A DNA stretch of 40,868 nucleotides from Moritella sp. PE36 (GCF_000170855.1 NZ_ABCQ01000041.1:1-40868); one strand, 5' to 3'. Counted from the first letter of the stretch, positions 17,611 through 26,514 are shown. Notes: a model not told the origin generated them from the sequence alone. A program made the numbers and translations.

Positions 17611-18963
17611 ATGAGTCAGGTTTTTTTTATTGATGACGAAGAAGATCTACGGTTCGCTAATCAGCAAACCCTAGAACTTGCTGGAATTAGCGTGACCTGT
17701 TTTGCCGATGCTGAATCCGCACTCACTCAGCTGGCTGTAGAAACACCTTTAGTGGTGATCACTGATATCCGTTTACCCGGTTTATCTGGTCATAAATTAT
17801 TGCTAAAACTGATGCAACAAGACCCTAGCCTACCGGTTATTCTAATTACGGGGCACGGTGATATTTCACTTGCGGTACAAGCGATGCAGGATGGGGCTTA
17901 TGATTTTATTGAGAAGCCATTTGCCTCAGTACGACTCACAGAATCGGTAAAACGCGCTATCGAAAAACGCATGTTAACCGAAGAAAACAAAACCTTAAAA
18001 AAAGCCCTGCAAGCCAAAGAAACACTGGGCCCTCGGATCATAGGTACCACTAAAGCGATTGTAGAATTACGTGAAATGATTGCTCAAATTGCTGATACAC
18101 CAGCCGATATTCTATTATTTGGTGAGACCGGTACCGGTAAAGAACTCGTTGCCCGTTCGCTGCATGAACAAAGTAGCCGTCGAACCCATAATTTTGTCGC
18201 CATCAATTGTGGCGCAGTACCAGAAAACCTCATTGAAAGTGAATTATTTGGCCATGAAAAAGGTGCTTTTTCGGGTGCATCAGGCAGGCGTATTGGTAAA
18301 TTTGAATATGCCCAAGGCGGCACTTTATTTCTCGATGAAATAGAGTCAATGCCCATGCAGGCGCAAATAAAACTATTACGTATCTTGCAAGAACGTACCC
18401 TCGAACGCCTTGGCTCGAATAAAGAAATACTGCTGGATATTCGTATTATTGCCGCCACTAAAGTCGATCTAAAACAAGCAGCCAACACAGGGGTATTTCG
18501 CCAAGATCTGTATTATCGCCTCAATATAGTGACATTAAACTTACCGCCCCTACGCCAACGTTTCGACGATATTCAAAGCCTGTTCCATCATTTTTTATTG
18601 GTTGCTGCTGCCCGGTACAGTAAAGCAGCTCCCGCCTTACCCCCTCAAGATGTACAGACTCTGCTCGCGCATGACTGGCCGGGTAATGTCCGTGAGTTAA
18701 GAAACGCGGCAGAGCGCTATATATTGCTGGGTAAACTCACCGGTCTAAGCTCGGTTAACGAAGCACAGGCAACATTGACGCAAAACTTATCCGAGCAAGT
18801 TGAAGCCTTCGAAAAAATTCTGATTGAACAAGCACTAACAAGTTGCAATGGCAGTATTAAAGACACTATGCATCAACTTAATCTGGCACGTAAAACCTTG
18901 TATGACAAAATGCAAAAGCATCAAATCGATAAACAAGCTTTTAAAGAACAGGCTGTTAAATAA
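17611..18963 (+). CDS. dctD: Sigma-54-dependent response regulator
   Basis: NtrC-family activator of 450 residues. The receiver domain (1-120) has phospho-acceptor Asp52 in VITDIRLPG. The AAA+ domain has Walker A GETGTGKE at 171-178, ESELFGHEKGAF before the sigma-54 contact loop, and Walker B TLFLDEI. The contact loop reads GAFSGA at 218-223, where most members have GAFTGA. A Fis-type helix-turn-helix closes the protein (NGSIKDTMHQLNLARKTLYD). It lies 52 bp after dctB with AGGATAA before the ATG, so the two form one operon. Its likely target is the -24/-12 promoter before dctP, transcribed on the opposite strand 3 kb away. Confidence 0.92.
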   Translation: MSQVFFIDDEEDLRFANQQTLELAGISVTCFADAESALTQLAVETPLVVITDIRLPGLSGHKLLLKLMQQDPSLPVILITGHGDISLAVQAMQDGAYDFIEKPFASVRLTESVKRAIEKRMLTEENKTLKKALQAKETLGPRIIGTTKAIVELREMIAQIADTPADILLFGETGTGKELVARSLHEQSSRRTHNFVAINCGAVPENLIESELFGHEKGAFSGASGRRIGKFEYAQGGTLFLDEIESMPMQAQIKLLRILQERTLERLGSNKEILLDIRIIAATKVDLKQAANTGVFRQDLYYRLNIVTLNLPPLRQRFDDIQSLFHHFLLVAAARYSKAAPALPPQDVQTLLAHDWPGNVRELRNAAERYILLGKLTGLSSVNEAQATLTQNLSEQVEAFEKILIEQALTSCNGSIKDTMHQLNLARKTLYDKMQKHQIDKQAFKEQAVK

Positions 18964-19002
18964 CGATCTATGCAGCAATAACCTGTAAAAAAAGCACAAC
19001 TA

Positions 19003-19030
19003 AAAATGGCCAGCATAGGCTGGCCATTTT
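19003..19030. terminator. Bidirectional terminator between dctD and dctM
   Basis: A perfect 12-bp inverted repeat, AAAATGGCCAGC / GCTGGCCATTTT, with loop ATAG lies between convergent genes. Read on either strand, the stem ends in TTTT; the minus strand gives TTTTTA. It very probably stops both dctBD and dctPQM transcripts. Confidence 0.85.
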
Positions 19031-19057
19031 GTTATTACATTAGTACTGACTTACACC

Positions 19058-20419
19058 TTAACGAATTATCAATTCAGGTCCCATCATCAAGGTTGGTAAC
19101 CAAGTTGATATCCAAGGTACATACGTCACCATGATTAAGAATACCAGCATCAATGCCACCCACGGCATCACCGCTTTCACCACTTGCAACATCGACATAT
19201 TGGCGACACCCGAGGTAACAAACAGATTCAAGCCCACGGGCGGTGTGATCATGCCAATTTCCATATTCACCACCATAATGATACCAAGATGGATCGGGTC
19301 AATACCGAGTTCTAACGCAATCGGAAATACCAAAGGCGCGACAATAATCAACAAACCTGATGGTTCCATAAACTGGCCACCAATCAAGAGTAAAACATTC
19401 ACCACGATCAAAAATGTAATCGGTCCAAGACCAGCACTTAACATTGTTTCAGTGATCATTTGTGGAATACGTTCTTCGGTTAATACATGCTTCAAAATTA
19501 ATGCATTAGCAACAATGAACAACAACATGATGGTCATTTTACCGGCATCAAATAGACTTTTCTTGGTATCCGGATGACATAATACGTGCAGTGATTTAAC
19601 GATCACCGATTGACTGCTTTTCTTATCTGCAAAAGGCCCCATGTCTTTATACACAAAGTTAGCAATAACAAATGCATATACAGCAGCCACGGCAGCCGCC
19701 TCTGTCGGCGTAAAGATACCGCCGTAAATACCCCCAAGGATAATGACAATTAACATCAACCCCCACGAGGCATCCTTCGCAGAACGAAAAACTTCACCCC
19801 AGCCAACAAATGGTTGCGCGGGTAATTTTTTAACTTTAGCGGTAATAAAAATCGCGATAATAAGCATCAGTCCCGCTAGCATTCCCGGTACAACACCCGC
19901 TAAAAACATGCGGCCAACAGATACATCCGTAGCGGCAGCATATACCACCATCACAATGGAAGGCGGAATTAAGATGCCTAAGGTACCGGCATTACAAATA
20001 ACCCCGGCAGCAAACTCTTTGCTGTAGCCATTTTTAACCATACCAGCGATAACTAAACTACCGATAGCAACAACCGTTGCCGGTGATGAACCAGACAGCG
20101 CGGCGAACATCATACACGCAACCACAGAAGCAATCGCTAAACCGCCAGGGAACCAACCCACGATAGCAATGGCAAAACGAATGATGCGCTGAGCAACACC
20201 ACCAGTGGACATAAAGGTCGATGCCAAAATGAAAAATGGGATCGCCAATAAAGTGTAATGCCCAGCAAACGCATTAAATAAAGTTTGCGCCACAGATGCT
20301 AAGCTAGCATCGGAATTAACCAGCAAAAACAGAATACTCGATAAACCAAGTGACACCGCAATCGGCACGCCGAACATCATGAACCCGATGATCATCAATA
20401 ACAATACAACTAAAACCAT
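19058..20419 (-). CDS. dctM: TRAP transporter large membrane subunit
   Basis: Large integral-membrane subunit (DctM, about 12 transmembrane helices) of a tripartite ATP-independent periplasmic transporter, driving Na+-coupled uptake. It opens with a hydrophobic helix and the conserved IGFMMFGVPIAVSLGLSS stretch. PFFILASTFMSTGG and ALSGSSPATVVAIGSL are family hallmarks in the substrate-gating region. Near the end is NMEIGMITPPVGLNLFV, the conserved second hairpin. It has 453 residues, slightly longer than the usual 425-440, the extra being in a cytoplasmic loop around 255-285. It starts 3 bp after the dctQ stop, using AAGGA inside the dctQ end, so translation is probably coupled. Confidence 0.95.
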   Translation of the reverse strand: MVLVVLLLMIIGFMMFGVPIAVSLGLSSILFLLVNSDASLASVAQTLFNAFAGHYTLLAIPFFILASTFMSTGGVAQRIIRFAIAIVGWFPGGLAIASVVACMMFAALSGSSPATVVAIGSLVIAGMVKNGYSKEFAAGVICNAGTLGILIPPSIVMVVYAAATDVSVGRMFLAGVVPGMLAGLMLIIAIFITAKVKKLPAQPFVGWGEVFRSAKDASWGLMLIVIILGGIYGGIFTPTEAAAVAAVYAFVIANFVYKDMGPFADKKSSQSVIVKSLHVLCHPDTKKSLFDAGKMTIMLLFIVANALILKHVLTEERIPQMITETMLSAGLGPITFLIVVNVLLLIGGQFMEPSGLLIIVAPLVFPIALELGIDPIHLGIIMVVNMEIGMITPPVGLNLFVTSGVANMSMLQVVKAVMPWVALMLVFLIMVTYVPWISTWLPTLMMGPELIIR

Positions 20420-20422
20420 AAC

Positions 20423-21046
20423 TTAATCCTTGTTATCTTTTTGTTCTAATACCGCCAACGCGTCTTCAGCTTCGTGACTTGCGATCACACGGTCAATTTT
20501 GTTAGTAAGCACTTGCCATAACAGCTGTGTAAACCTAAATGTCAGCAATGCAGTACCTAGAGGTAAGGAAAAATAAGGGATAAAACGGGGTAATTTTTCA
20601 TAACGTTCCCCCTCATTAAGCCAATCAGCAAGGAACTGTAAGAATTCAGGCATCGGAATATCGTCGGTTTCATACCACGCTTGATCAGTAACAAACGGAT
20701 ACCAATAATTCCACGACCCGATCAATAACAACACCGAGAAAAGTAAACACGCACTTACTGCTATAACCGCATAAATTTTACGTAATTTCACTGACGCTAT
20801 ATTAATGAGAATATCAACACCGATATGAGAATGTTTTTTTACCCCGTACGAAGCCCCTACTAACACTAACCAAGCAAATAAAAATACCGTTAATTCTAAC
20901 GCCCATAAAATATTGCCATTAAATACATACCGAAACACCACATTGGCAAAAGTGAGCAAGGTCATCACCCCTAATGACAGGGCAATATTCAGCTCTTCGA
21001 TGTTATCGGTGAAACGCCCTAAGCGCGCCCATAATCCGTTATTCAT
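20423..21046 (-). CDS. dctQ: TRAP transporter small membrane subunit
   Basis: Small membrane subunit (DctQ, four transmembrane helices) of the TRAP transporter. It has 207 residues, within the range for DctPQM systems. Residues about 20-40 and 50-70 form the first hairpin, with FAWLVLVGASYGVKKHSHIGVD as the most conserved region. A longer periplasmic loop (about 110-150) carries several acidic and aromatic residues. AGGGA precedes the ATG. It lies 53 bp downstream of dctP, a gap that contains a strong hairpin, and directly before dctM. Function follows from operon order and family. Confidence 0.9.
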   Translation of the reverse strand: MNNGLWARLGRFTDNIEELNIALSLGVMTLLTFANVVFRYVFNGNILWALELTVFLFAWLVLVGASYGVKKHSHIGVDILINIASVKLRKIYAVIAVSACLLFSVLLLIGSWNYWYPFVTDQAWYETDDIPMPEFLQFLADWLNEGERYEKLPRFIPYFSLPLGTALLTFRFTQLLWQVLTNKIDRVIASHEAEDALAVLEQKDNKD

Positions 21047-21070
21047 ACTGGTTCCCTAAACTAGCTTAAC

Positions 21071-21093
21071 GCGGCATAAATCACTTATGCCGC
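21071..21093 (-). terminator. dctP-dctQ intergenic hairpin (probable partial terminator or RNA stabiliser)
   Basis: GCGGCATAA / TTATGCCGC form a perfect 9-bp stem with a 5-nt loop, beginning 6 nt after the dctP stop. No long T-run follows. Similar hairpins after binding-protein genes in transporter operons protect the upstream mRNA segment or attenuate, giving excess binding protein. Confidence 0.6.
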
Positions 21094-21099
21094 TTGGTA

Positions 21100-22107
21100 T
21101 TATGATTTATTCGACGCTAATGCTTTCTGGATCAAGTCACTACCAATATCTTTCTCGAACTTAGACCAAACAGGTTGTAGCTTAGTCACCCAAGCTTGAC
21201 GTTGTTCTGGTGTTAACGTACGTACAACGCCACCAGCGGCGATAATATTATTTTTATTTTCATTATTAATACGCGCTGATTCGGCATTACGTGTTGCAGT
21301 TACCTCGACAATAATTTGACGTAGTTGCACTCTGACATCGTTCGGTAATTTAGCCCACCAGCGGTTTGACGTAACCAATAGGTAATCAAGAATACCGTGA
21401 TTGGTTTCCGTTACGCCGTCTTGTACTTCGAAGAATTTTTTGCCATAGGTATTCGACCAAGTATTCTCCTGACCATCAATAACGTTGGTTTGTAGACCGC
21501 CGTATACTTCTTTGAATGACATTTTTTGTGGGTTAGCCCCAAGCTGTTCAAACTGAGCAACCAGTACATCTGATGCTTGCACACGGAATTTCAAACCTTG
21601 CGCATCTTCAGGATAAATGAGGGGACGGTTAGCAGACATTTGCTTCATACCATTATGCCAAAATGCCAAGCCCTGCAATCCACGGCGACGCATCGAGTTT
21701 TTCAATTTTTCACCCGATTCAGAGTGTTGAAAACGATCAACAGCAGCAATGTCATCAAACAGGAAAGGTAAATCAAAAATGCGGAATTTTTTGGTGACTT
21801 TCTCAAATTTAGACAGTGACGGTGCCGCTAATTGCACATCACCACTTAATAATGCTTCAAGCACTTTATTATCATCGTAAAGTGTTGAGTTAGGGAAAAC
21901 TTGCATACAAGCTTTACCATTCATCTCTTTATTTACTCGCTCTTCAAGTAATGACGCCGCAATACCTTTCGGGTGTTTACTGGTATTCGTCACATGACTA
22001 AATTTAATCACGATCTCGCCAGGATCACATGCACCTGAAGACGCTTGAGCCGTAAAAGTGGTCATACTCGCCAGTACTATCGATATTGCGGTTGCGTATT
22101 TAAACAT
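21100..22107 (-). CDS. dctP: TRAP transporter solute-binding protein
   Basis: Periplasmic solute receptor of the DctP family (335 residues). Residues 1-22 are a signal peptide ending in TAQA. The mature protein opens with the usual EIVIKFSHVTNTSKHPKG strand-helix. GLKFRVQASDV holds the conserved arginine that salt-bridges the ligand carboxylate, and YGGLQTNVIDGQENTW is the family signature at the hinge. I start at ATG 22107, because GGAG stands 6 nt upstream; the ATG four codons earlier has no ribosome site. A -24/-12 promoter lies about 70 nt upstream. C4-dicarboxylate specificity is inferred from dctBD next door. Confidence 0.94.
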   Translation of the reverse strand: MFKYATAISIVLASMTTFTAQASSGACDPGEIVIKFSHVTNTSKHPKGIAASLLEERVNKEMNGKACMQVFPNSTLYDDNKVLEALLSGDVQLAAPSLSKFEKVTKKFRIFDLPFLFDDIAAVDRFQHSESGEKLKNSMRRRGLQGLAFWHNGMKQMSANRPLIYPEDAQGLKFRVQASDVLVAQFEQLGANPQKMSFKEVYGGLQTNVIDGQENTWSNTYGKKFFEVQDGVTETNHGILDYLLVTSNRWWAKLPNDVRVQLRQIIVEVTATRNAESARINNENKNNIIAAGGVVRTLTPEQRQAWVTKLQPVWSKFEKDIGSDLIQKALASNKS

Positions 22108-22174
22108 AATAATCTCCATATAATTATAACGTTGTTAATCAAGATCAATTCAATTAACAGTGTGGTAACCATAT

Positions 22175-22190
22175 AGCAACCATTAAGCCA
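22175..22190 (-). promoter_or_regulatory. Sigma-54 (-24/-12) promoter of dctPQM
   Basis: Minus-strand TGGCTTAATGGTTGCT matches TGGC-N7-TTGCW exactly, with the invariant GG and GC at the required separation. Start of transcription would be about 55 nt before dctP. DctD, encoded nearby, is a sigma-54 activator. Confidence 0.75.
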
Positions 22191-22263
22191 CATTTTCATT
22201 TTAAATATAAACCATTAATAACAACAACTTAATTTAAGTGTAATGCTAAAAACACGCTAAAAC

Positions 22264-22387
22264 GGGTGTATTACCACCCATCATAAACATGGAGTTGGGG
22301 TAAATACCGCCAATCTAACCTTGGATCTTAACAGTGGAGAAGCTTGACCAGTCTACGAACGTTTTATTTCAAAAAAGGCGGTATTAC
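22264..22387. promoter_or_regulatory. Candidate upstream activator elements (possible DctD sites)
   Basis: Three related elements lie 75-200 bp upstream of the -24/-12 promoter: a dyad GGGTG-N6-CACCC (22264-22279), GGGGTAAATACCGCC (22297-22311), and GGCGGTATTAC (22377-22387). All share a core near G-G-T-A-T-T-(T)-A-C on one strand. This 457-bp gap between dctP and the EamA gene has no gene of its own. Assignment to DctD is inference from position. Confidence 0.4.
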
Positions 22388-22564
22388 AAAGTAAATATAG
22401 TGAACAAAATAGGTAGGCAGTTGATAGTTTTCACAAATGATGGCATTTGGAGTATTTATTGCCTGATTAACATTGTTTTTAAATAAAATAGGAAACCATC
22501 TTTCTCAGTAAAAGGCATAGAATTATCGTATTAAATATCCCAGCACTTATATAGAGATAGCCTT

Positions 22565-23491
22565 ATGAATCCAAAACTCGTCGCCACATTATTATTTGCC
22601 TCTGTATGTTTGATCTGGGGTACAACCTGGATGGCTATGGAAATAGCAGTACATTCTATTCCCCCCATCACAGCAACGGGTCTGCGCTTTGTACTGGCTG
22701 CACCACTATTAATTTTAGCGGCTCGTAAATTAAACATCCCGCTGATGTTTCCGAAAGGTAAAAAGCTTGAATTCGCCTTAATCAGTGTGTTTTATTTTGC
22801 CGCACCTTTTACCTTAATGATTTTTGGTGAGCAATATATTTCATCTGGATTAGCGTCTATTATTTTTGCCACTATGCCAGTGGTGGTATTAGTGTTCGCG
22901 GTCTTAGTCCATCGCCAAAAAGTACACATCCACCAGATAGCCGGCCTTGCTATTGCATTGTTCAGCTTGATCACCATTATTAGCAATGAAATGGGCGTAA
23001 GTGCCAATGGTAGCCTCATCGGTGTCGGTGCATTAGTACTCGCAGTATTCATGCACGCCACAATCTATACCAGCGTACAGACACGTTGCCAAGGTATTCA
23101 CGTACTGACGTATAACGCGCTACCGTGTCTTGTGGCTGCGGTACTGTTACTTATTGTTGGTGCATTTGTAGAGCGACCTGACTTTAGTACCTTCACATCA
23201 ACATCTTGGTTATCGGTTATTTATCTTGGCGTTGTTGCGGGTATTGGCGGCATCATGGCTTACTTCCAGTTAAATAAAGTAGCAAGTCCATTTCAAGCAT
23301 CAATTTGTTTCTTAGTATTCCCAGTGATTGCGCTTGGTCTAGACAGTGTGGTTAACGGCAGAACAATTAGCCACGAATCATTGATCATGATGGTAATACT
23401 AACGGCAGGTGTTTTACTGTGTAAATTACCGATTGAATTAATCAGTAAACGTTTCACAAGAACGGCCTCTAAAGTAGAGAAATCGTCATAA
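22565..23491 (+). CDS. EamA/DMT-family permease
   Basis: Second drug/metabolite-type permease of the window (308 residues, about ten transmembrane helices in two EamA repeats). The N-terminus LLFASVCLIWGTTWMAMEIAV has the typical helix 1 with W-G-T-T-W. FGEQYISSGLASIIFATMPV is the most conserved part of repeat one. It is not closely similar to the permease at 8746-9651, so the two are not a recent duplication. AGAGATAG lies 5 nt before the ATG. It is divergent from dctPQM and may share control with the outer-membrane protein gene 63 bp downstream. Substrate is unknown; export of amino acids or metabolites is common in the family. Confidence 0.87.
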   Translation: MNPKLVATLLFASVCLIWGTTWMAMEIAVHSIPPITATGLRFVLAAPLLILAARKLNIPLMFPKGKKLEFALISVFYFAAPFTLMIFGEQYISSGLASIIFATMPVVVLVFAVLVHRQKVHIHQIAGLAIALFSLITIISNEMGVSANGSLIGVGALVLAVFMHATIYTSVQTRCQGIHVLTYNALPCLVAAVLLLIVGAFVERPDFSTFTSTSWLSVIYLGVVAGIGGIMAYFQLNKVASPFQASICFLVFPVIALGLDSVVNGRTISHESLIMMVILTAGVLLCKLPIELISKRFTRTASKVEKSS

Positions 23492-23554
23492 ATCATAGCA
23501 GTTAATCGCACCTTGTATGAACTCAGCTTGAATCAGCGTAAAGAGAGAAATAAC

Positions 23555-24265
23555 ATGAAAAAAATACTATTATCAATCATCACGGTTTCTACAATCATGG
23601 CTTCCCCACTAGCCAGTGCCAACAATGATTTTACTTATGTTTCAGCTGGTTTACAGTTTGGTAAGGCAGATGATGCTCTCTTTGATGATGAGCAAGTTGA
23701 AAGCGCATTAGGTGGCTTCCTCGACGTATCTTGGAACTTCTATGATAATGTGTTTGCGAGCTACAATATAAGTTACAGCTCTTTTGATGGGGAAGGATGG
23801 GCAACAGCTTGGACGAATGGCACGAATTCAGGTTCTGAATCTGGACAAGATTATTTTTCGACCACAAAACAATATTATTCAGTCGGCTATTTCATACCAA
23901 TGAATAAATTTACCCCTTACGTATCGTTGGGTTATGCTGATTACAAACTAGCTGGATCAGTGTATGAATTCTCAATGCTATCAGGTCCAGGTACCATTGA
24001 GAAGTACAGTGACACCATTGGTGGCGCAGCCGGTGAAGTTGGTACCTATATACAAGTAACGAAAAATTATAAAATGAAATTCTCATACAACTATGCTGCA
24101 TTAGAAGAGAGTGGCGTTAAAATTAAAATAAATGAATTTTATTTTGGTAATGATTATGCGTTTGCTGACAATTGGTCTGCGGTCGCCAATATCAGTTACC
24201 GTGATATAGGCACAATCAACACCAATGAAATATCCACGCAAATCGGTGTTAAATATAATTTTTAA
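23555..24265 (+). CDS. Small beta-barrel outer-membrane protein
   Basis: Probable outer-membrane beta-barrel of 236 residues. Residues 1-22 are a clear signal peptide (MKKILLSIITVS..., cleavage after ASA). The mature chain shows repeated amphipathic strands rich in Tyr, Phe and Gly, and it ends in IGVKYNF with the terminal Phe needed for Bam-mediated insertion. It resembles the general OMP_b-brl (OmpA-barrel/OmpW-like) class, likely eight strands, but I cannot name a closer family. ATG 23555 is chosen because AAGAGAG precedes it and the signal peptide starts there. Role is unknown; adjacency to the EamA gene is the only context. Confidence 0.82.
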   Translation: MKKILLSIITVSTIMASPLASANNDFTYVSAGLQFGKADDALFDDEQVESALGGFLDVSWNFYDNVFASYNISYSSFDGEGWATAWTNGTNSGSESGQDYFSTTKQYYSVGYFIPMNKFTPYVSLGYADYKLAGSVYEFSMLSGPGTIEKYSDTIGGAAGEVGTYIQVTKNYKMKFSYNYAALEESGVKIKINEFYFGNDYAFADNWSAVANISYRDIGTINTNEISTQIGVKYNF

Positions 24266-24321
24266 AGTCTTCACTCGCCAGTGAGCAAATGTAAAATAGT
24301 ACCACGTTAAAATACCAAAAA

Positions 24322-24354
24322 TAGGCTGCGTTCACGCTATGTGATAGCAGCCTA
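24322..24354 (-). terminator. Terminator of the thi operon
   Basis: TAGGCTGC / GCAGCCTA enclose a second inner pairing TCAC / GTGA. On the minus strand the stem is followed by ATTTTTGG, 7 nt after the thiH stop. It lies between convergent genes and may also slow transcripts from the outer-membrane protein gene, though no T-run follows on that strand. Confidence 0.75.
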
Positions 24355-24361
24355 GTTACCG

Positions 24362-25483
24362 TTATTTCAGTGCCGTTAACGACCGGTCCCAATCTTTCCA
24401 AACCACTTCTAAGCCCATGCTTTTGACTAGCTCGGCCATTTCACTTGGTGAACGGTCATCATCAATTTCAAACTGCTCTAAGGCTTTCTCTGTATCGTCA
24501 GAATAACCACCGGGTTGGGTTTTCGAACCCGCACTGATAGTCGTTATGCCCAAGGGAATAACATTGTCACGAAAATGCTCGGACTCTCGAGTCGATAACG
24601 ATAATTCCACATCCGGATTAAACAATCGATAAGCACAAATCAACTGTACTAATTGGCGATCATTCATAATCGACTTCGGCTGAAATGCACCTTCACACGG
24701 TCTTAAACGTGGGAACGAAATTGAATACTTGGTTTTCCAATAACGTTTTTGCAAATAATCTAAATGCGCAGCAACATGGAAACAGTCGGTACGCCATTCA
24801 TCCAAGCCAATTAATGCACCTAGCCCCATTTTATGAATACCAGCTTTGCCTAACCGGTCTGGAGTTTCAATTCGATATTTAAAATCCGACTTCTTACCTT
24901 TGATATGGTGCTCGGCGTACGTCCGGGGATGATAGGTTTCTTGATATACCAATACTGAATCTAACCCCAATTCTTTTAGCTCTTCATAATCGGCTTGTTC
25001 TAATGGCTGCACTTCTAACGATAGATGCGAGAACTGCGATTTCAATTCATTAAATACCTGACGAAAATACGGCATCCCCACTTTACGTTCCGACTCACCC
25101 GCCACTAATAACAAATGATCAAAACCCATTTTTTTAATCGCTCGCGCTTCACTGTTTAACTGCTTCATATCAAGCGTGGTACGACGAATTTTGTTATGCA
25201 TCGAAAAACCACAATAGGTACAAATATTCGAGCACATATTAGAAAGGTATAACGGCACATAGAATTGGATAGTATTACCAAAACGTTGGCGTGTTAACTG
25301 TACACTACGCTGTGCCATCTGCTCTAAATAAGGTTCTGCCGCCGGTGAAATCAAGGCTTGAAAGTCATCCAGATCGAGCCGAGACTTCGATAATGCCCGT
25401 TCAACATCCGCCGCCGTTTTGGCATAAATGGATAAGCGAATATCATCCCAATCTAATTTTTGTAATTGCTCGTAAAAGCTCAT
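24362..25483 (-). CDS. thiH: 2-iminoacetate synthase
   Basis: Radical SAM enzyme that cleaves tyrosine to p-cresol and dehydroglycine (2-iminoacetate), the C-N unit of the thiamine thiazole ring in anaerobe-type and many proteobacterial pathways. It has 373 residues, as in E. coli. The cluster motif CxxxCxxC is Cys84, Cys88, Cys91 in CSNICTYCGF. The C-terminal region carries the expected LSLSTRESEHFRDN and TTISAGSKTQPGGY segments that contact the substrate and end the barrel. AAGGG precedes the ATG. It is the last gene of the thi operon, 23 bp after thiG, and works with ThiG. Confidence 0.97.
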   Translation of the reverse strand: MSFYEQLQKLDWDDIRLSIYAKTAADVERALSKSRLDLDDFQALISPAAEPYLEQMAQRSVQLTRQRFGNTIQFYVPLYLSNMCSNICTYCGFSMHNKIRRTTLDMKQLNSEARAIKKMGFDHLLLVAGESERKVGMPYFRQVFNELKSQFSHLSLEVQPLEQADYEELKELGLDSVLVYQETYHPRTYAEHHIKGKKSDFKYRIETPDRLGKAGIHKMGLGALIGLDEWRTDCFHVAAHLDYLQKRYWKTKYSISFPRLRPCEGAFQPKSIMNDRQLVQLICAYRLFNPDVELSLSTRESEHFRDNVIPLGITTISAGSKTQPGGYSDDTEKALEQFEIDDDRSPSEMAELVKSMGLEVVWKDWDRSLTALK

Positions 25484-25506
25484 ATTTAACCCTTAAGTTG
25501 GCGTTA

Positions 25507-26316
25507 TTACAGATCTAAAAAAGCCGTTAATGGACTGGAAGCAACCGCTGTTTGTGCTTGGCTACCCAACCCAGCTAAATAAGCTTGGCGACCTGCTTGT
25601 ACCGCCAATGCAAACGCTTGACTCATTGCTACCGGGTCTTTCGCCACCGCAATCGCAGTATTAACCAGTACCGCATCCGCGCCCATTTCCATGGCTAACG
25701 CCGCATGTGATGGCGCGCCAATACCGGCATCAACAATTACAGGGACAGTCGATTGCTCAATAATAATCTCTAAGAACTCTGCAGTGAGAATACCTTTGTT
25801 TGAACCAATTGGCGCACCTAGCGGCATGACTGCAGCAGTACCTACAGCTTCCAGACGTTTACACAATACCGGGTCGGCATGAATATATGGCAACACATGG
25901 AAACCATCACGCGCTAGTTGTTCTGTGGCCTTTAAGGTTTCAATGGGATCGGGTAGTAAATATTTTGGATCCGGATGAATTTCTAATTTAATCCAATTGG
26001 TTTGCAATGCTTCACGTGCTAATTGCGCAGCATATACCGCTTCTTTGGCATTACGCGCACCAGACGTATTGGGTAATAAGTGCATGCCTGCTGCAATCAA
26101 AGGCTTCAGAATATCATCATCTTGATTAGCTAAATCAATGCGTTTTAATGCCATGGTCACTAATTGGGATTGAGATGCAATCAAGGCAGCTGCCATTATT
26201 TTTTGATCGCTAAATTTACCCGTGCCAGTAAATAACCGTGATGAAAAGGTTTTATCGGCAATGATAAGCTCATCGCTTGGTAATATGAATGCTGGGTTTA
26301 ACGTTGTTACTGACAT
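25507..26316 (-). CDS. thiG: Thiazole synthase
   Basis: TIM-barrel enzyme that joins 1-deoxyxylulose 5-phosphate, dehydroglycine and sulfur from ThiS thiocarboxylate to make thiazole phosphate. At 269 residues it matches the family (about 255-270). [12 protein letters not shown] opens the barrel, Lys110 in NWIKLEI is the Schiff-base lysine, and [21 protein letters not shown] is the phosphate-binding end. The ATG follows the thiS TAA without any gap, and its ribosome site AGGAGG is formed by the last two glycine codons of thiS, so the two are translationally coupled. Substrate dehydroglycine comes from ThiH downstream. Confidence 0.97.
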   Translation of the reverse strand: MSVTTLNPAFILPSDELIIADKTFSSRLFTGTGKFSDQKIMAAALIASQSQLVTMALKRIDLANQDDDILKPLIAAGMHLLPNTSGARNAKEAVYAAQLAREALQTNWIKLEIHPDPKYLLPDPIETLKATEQLARDGFHVLPYIHADPVLCKRLEAVGTAAVMPLGAPIGSNKGILTAEFLEIIIEQSTVPVIVDAGIGAPSHAALAMEMGADAVLVNTAIAVAKDPVAMSQAFALAVQAGRQAYLAGLGSQAQTAVASSPLTAFLDL

Positions 26317-26514
26317 TTAGCCTCCTGCAATAGCTTGAAATAAAGTCACTTGATCATTTTCTGACAACTGAAAGTCATCCCAGTTTTGACGGGTAATAAT
26401 GGCTTGATTCACCGCTACCGCAATGCCTTTTTCCGGTTGTGCTAATACCGTTAACAATGACGTAATACTGGTCACTGCTAGGTTTTTAATTTCATCGTTA
26501 ATGATTAATTTCAT
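26317..26514 (-). CDS. thiS: Sulfur carrier protein ThiS
   Basis: Ubiquitin-fold sulfur carrier of 65 residues. It ends in the required Gly-Gly (AIAGG), which ThiF adenylates and which then receives sulfur as a thiocarboxylate for ThiG. Sequence features are a typical beta-grasp: MKLIINDE first strand, a helix around 15-25 and DQVTLFQAIAGG at the end. AGGAATATAAG precedes the ATG. It lies 96 bp after thiF, the largest gap in the operon, with no hairpin that I can see there, and directly abuts thiG. Confidence 0.95.
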   Translation of the reverse strand: MKLIINDEIKNLAVTSITSLLTVLAQPEKGIAVAVNQAIITRQNWDDFQLSENDQVTLFQAIAGG

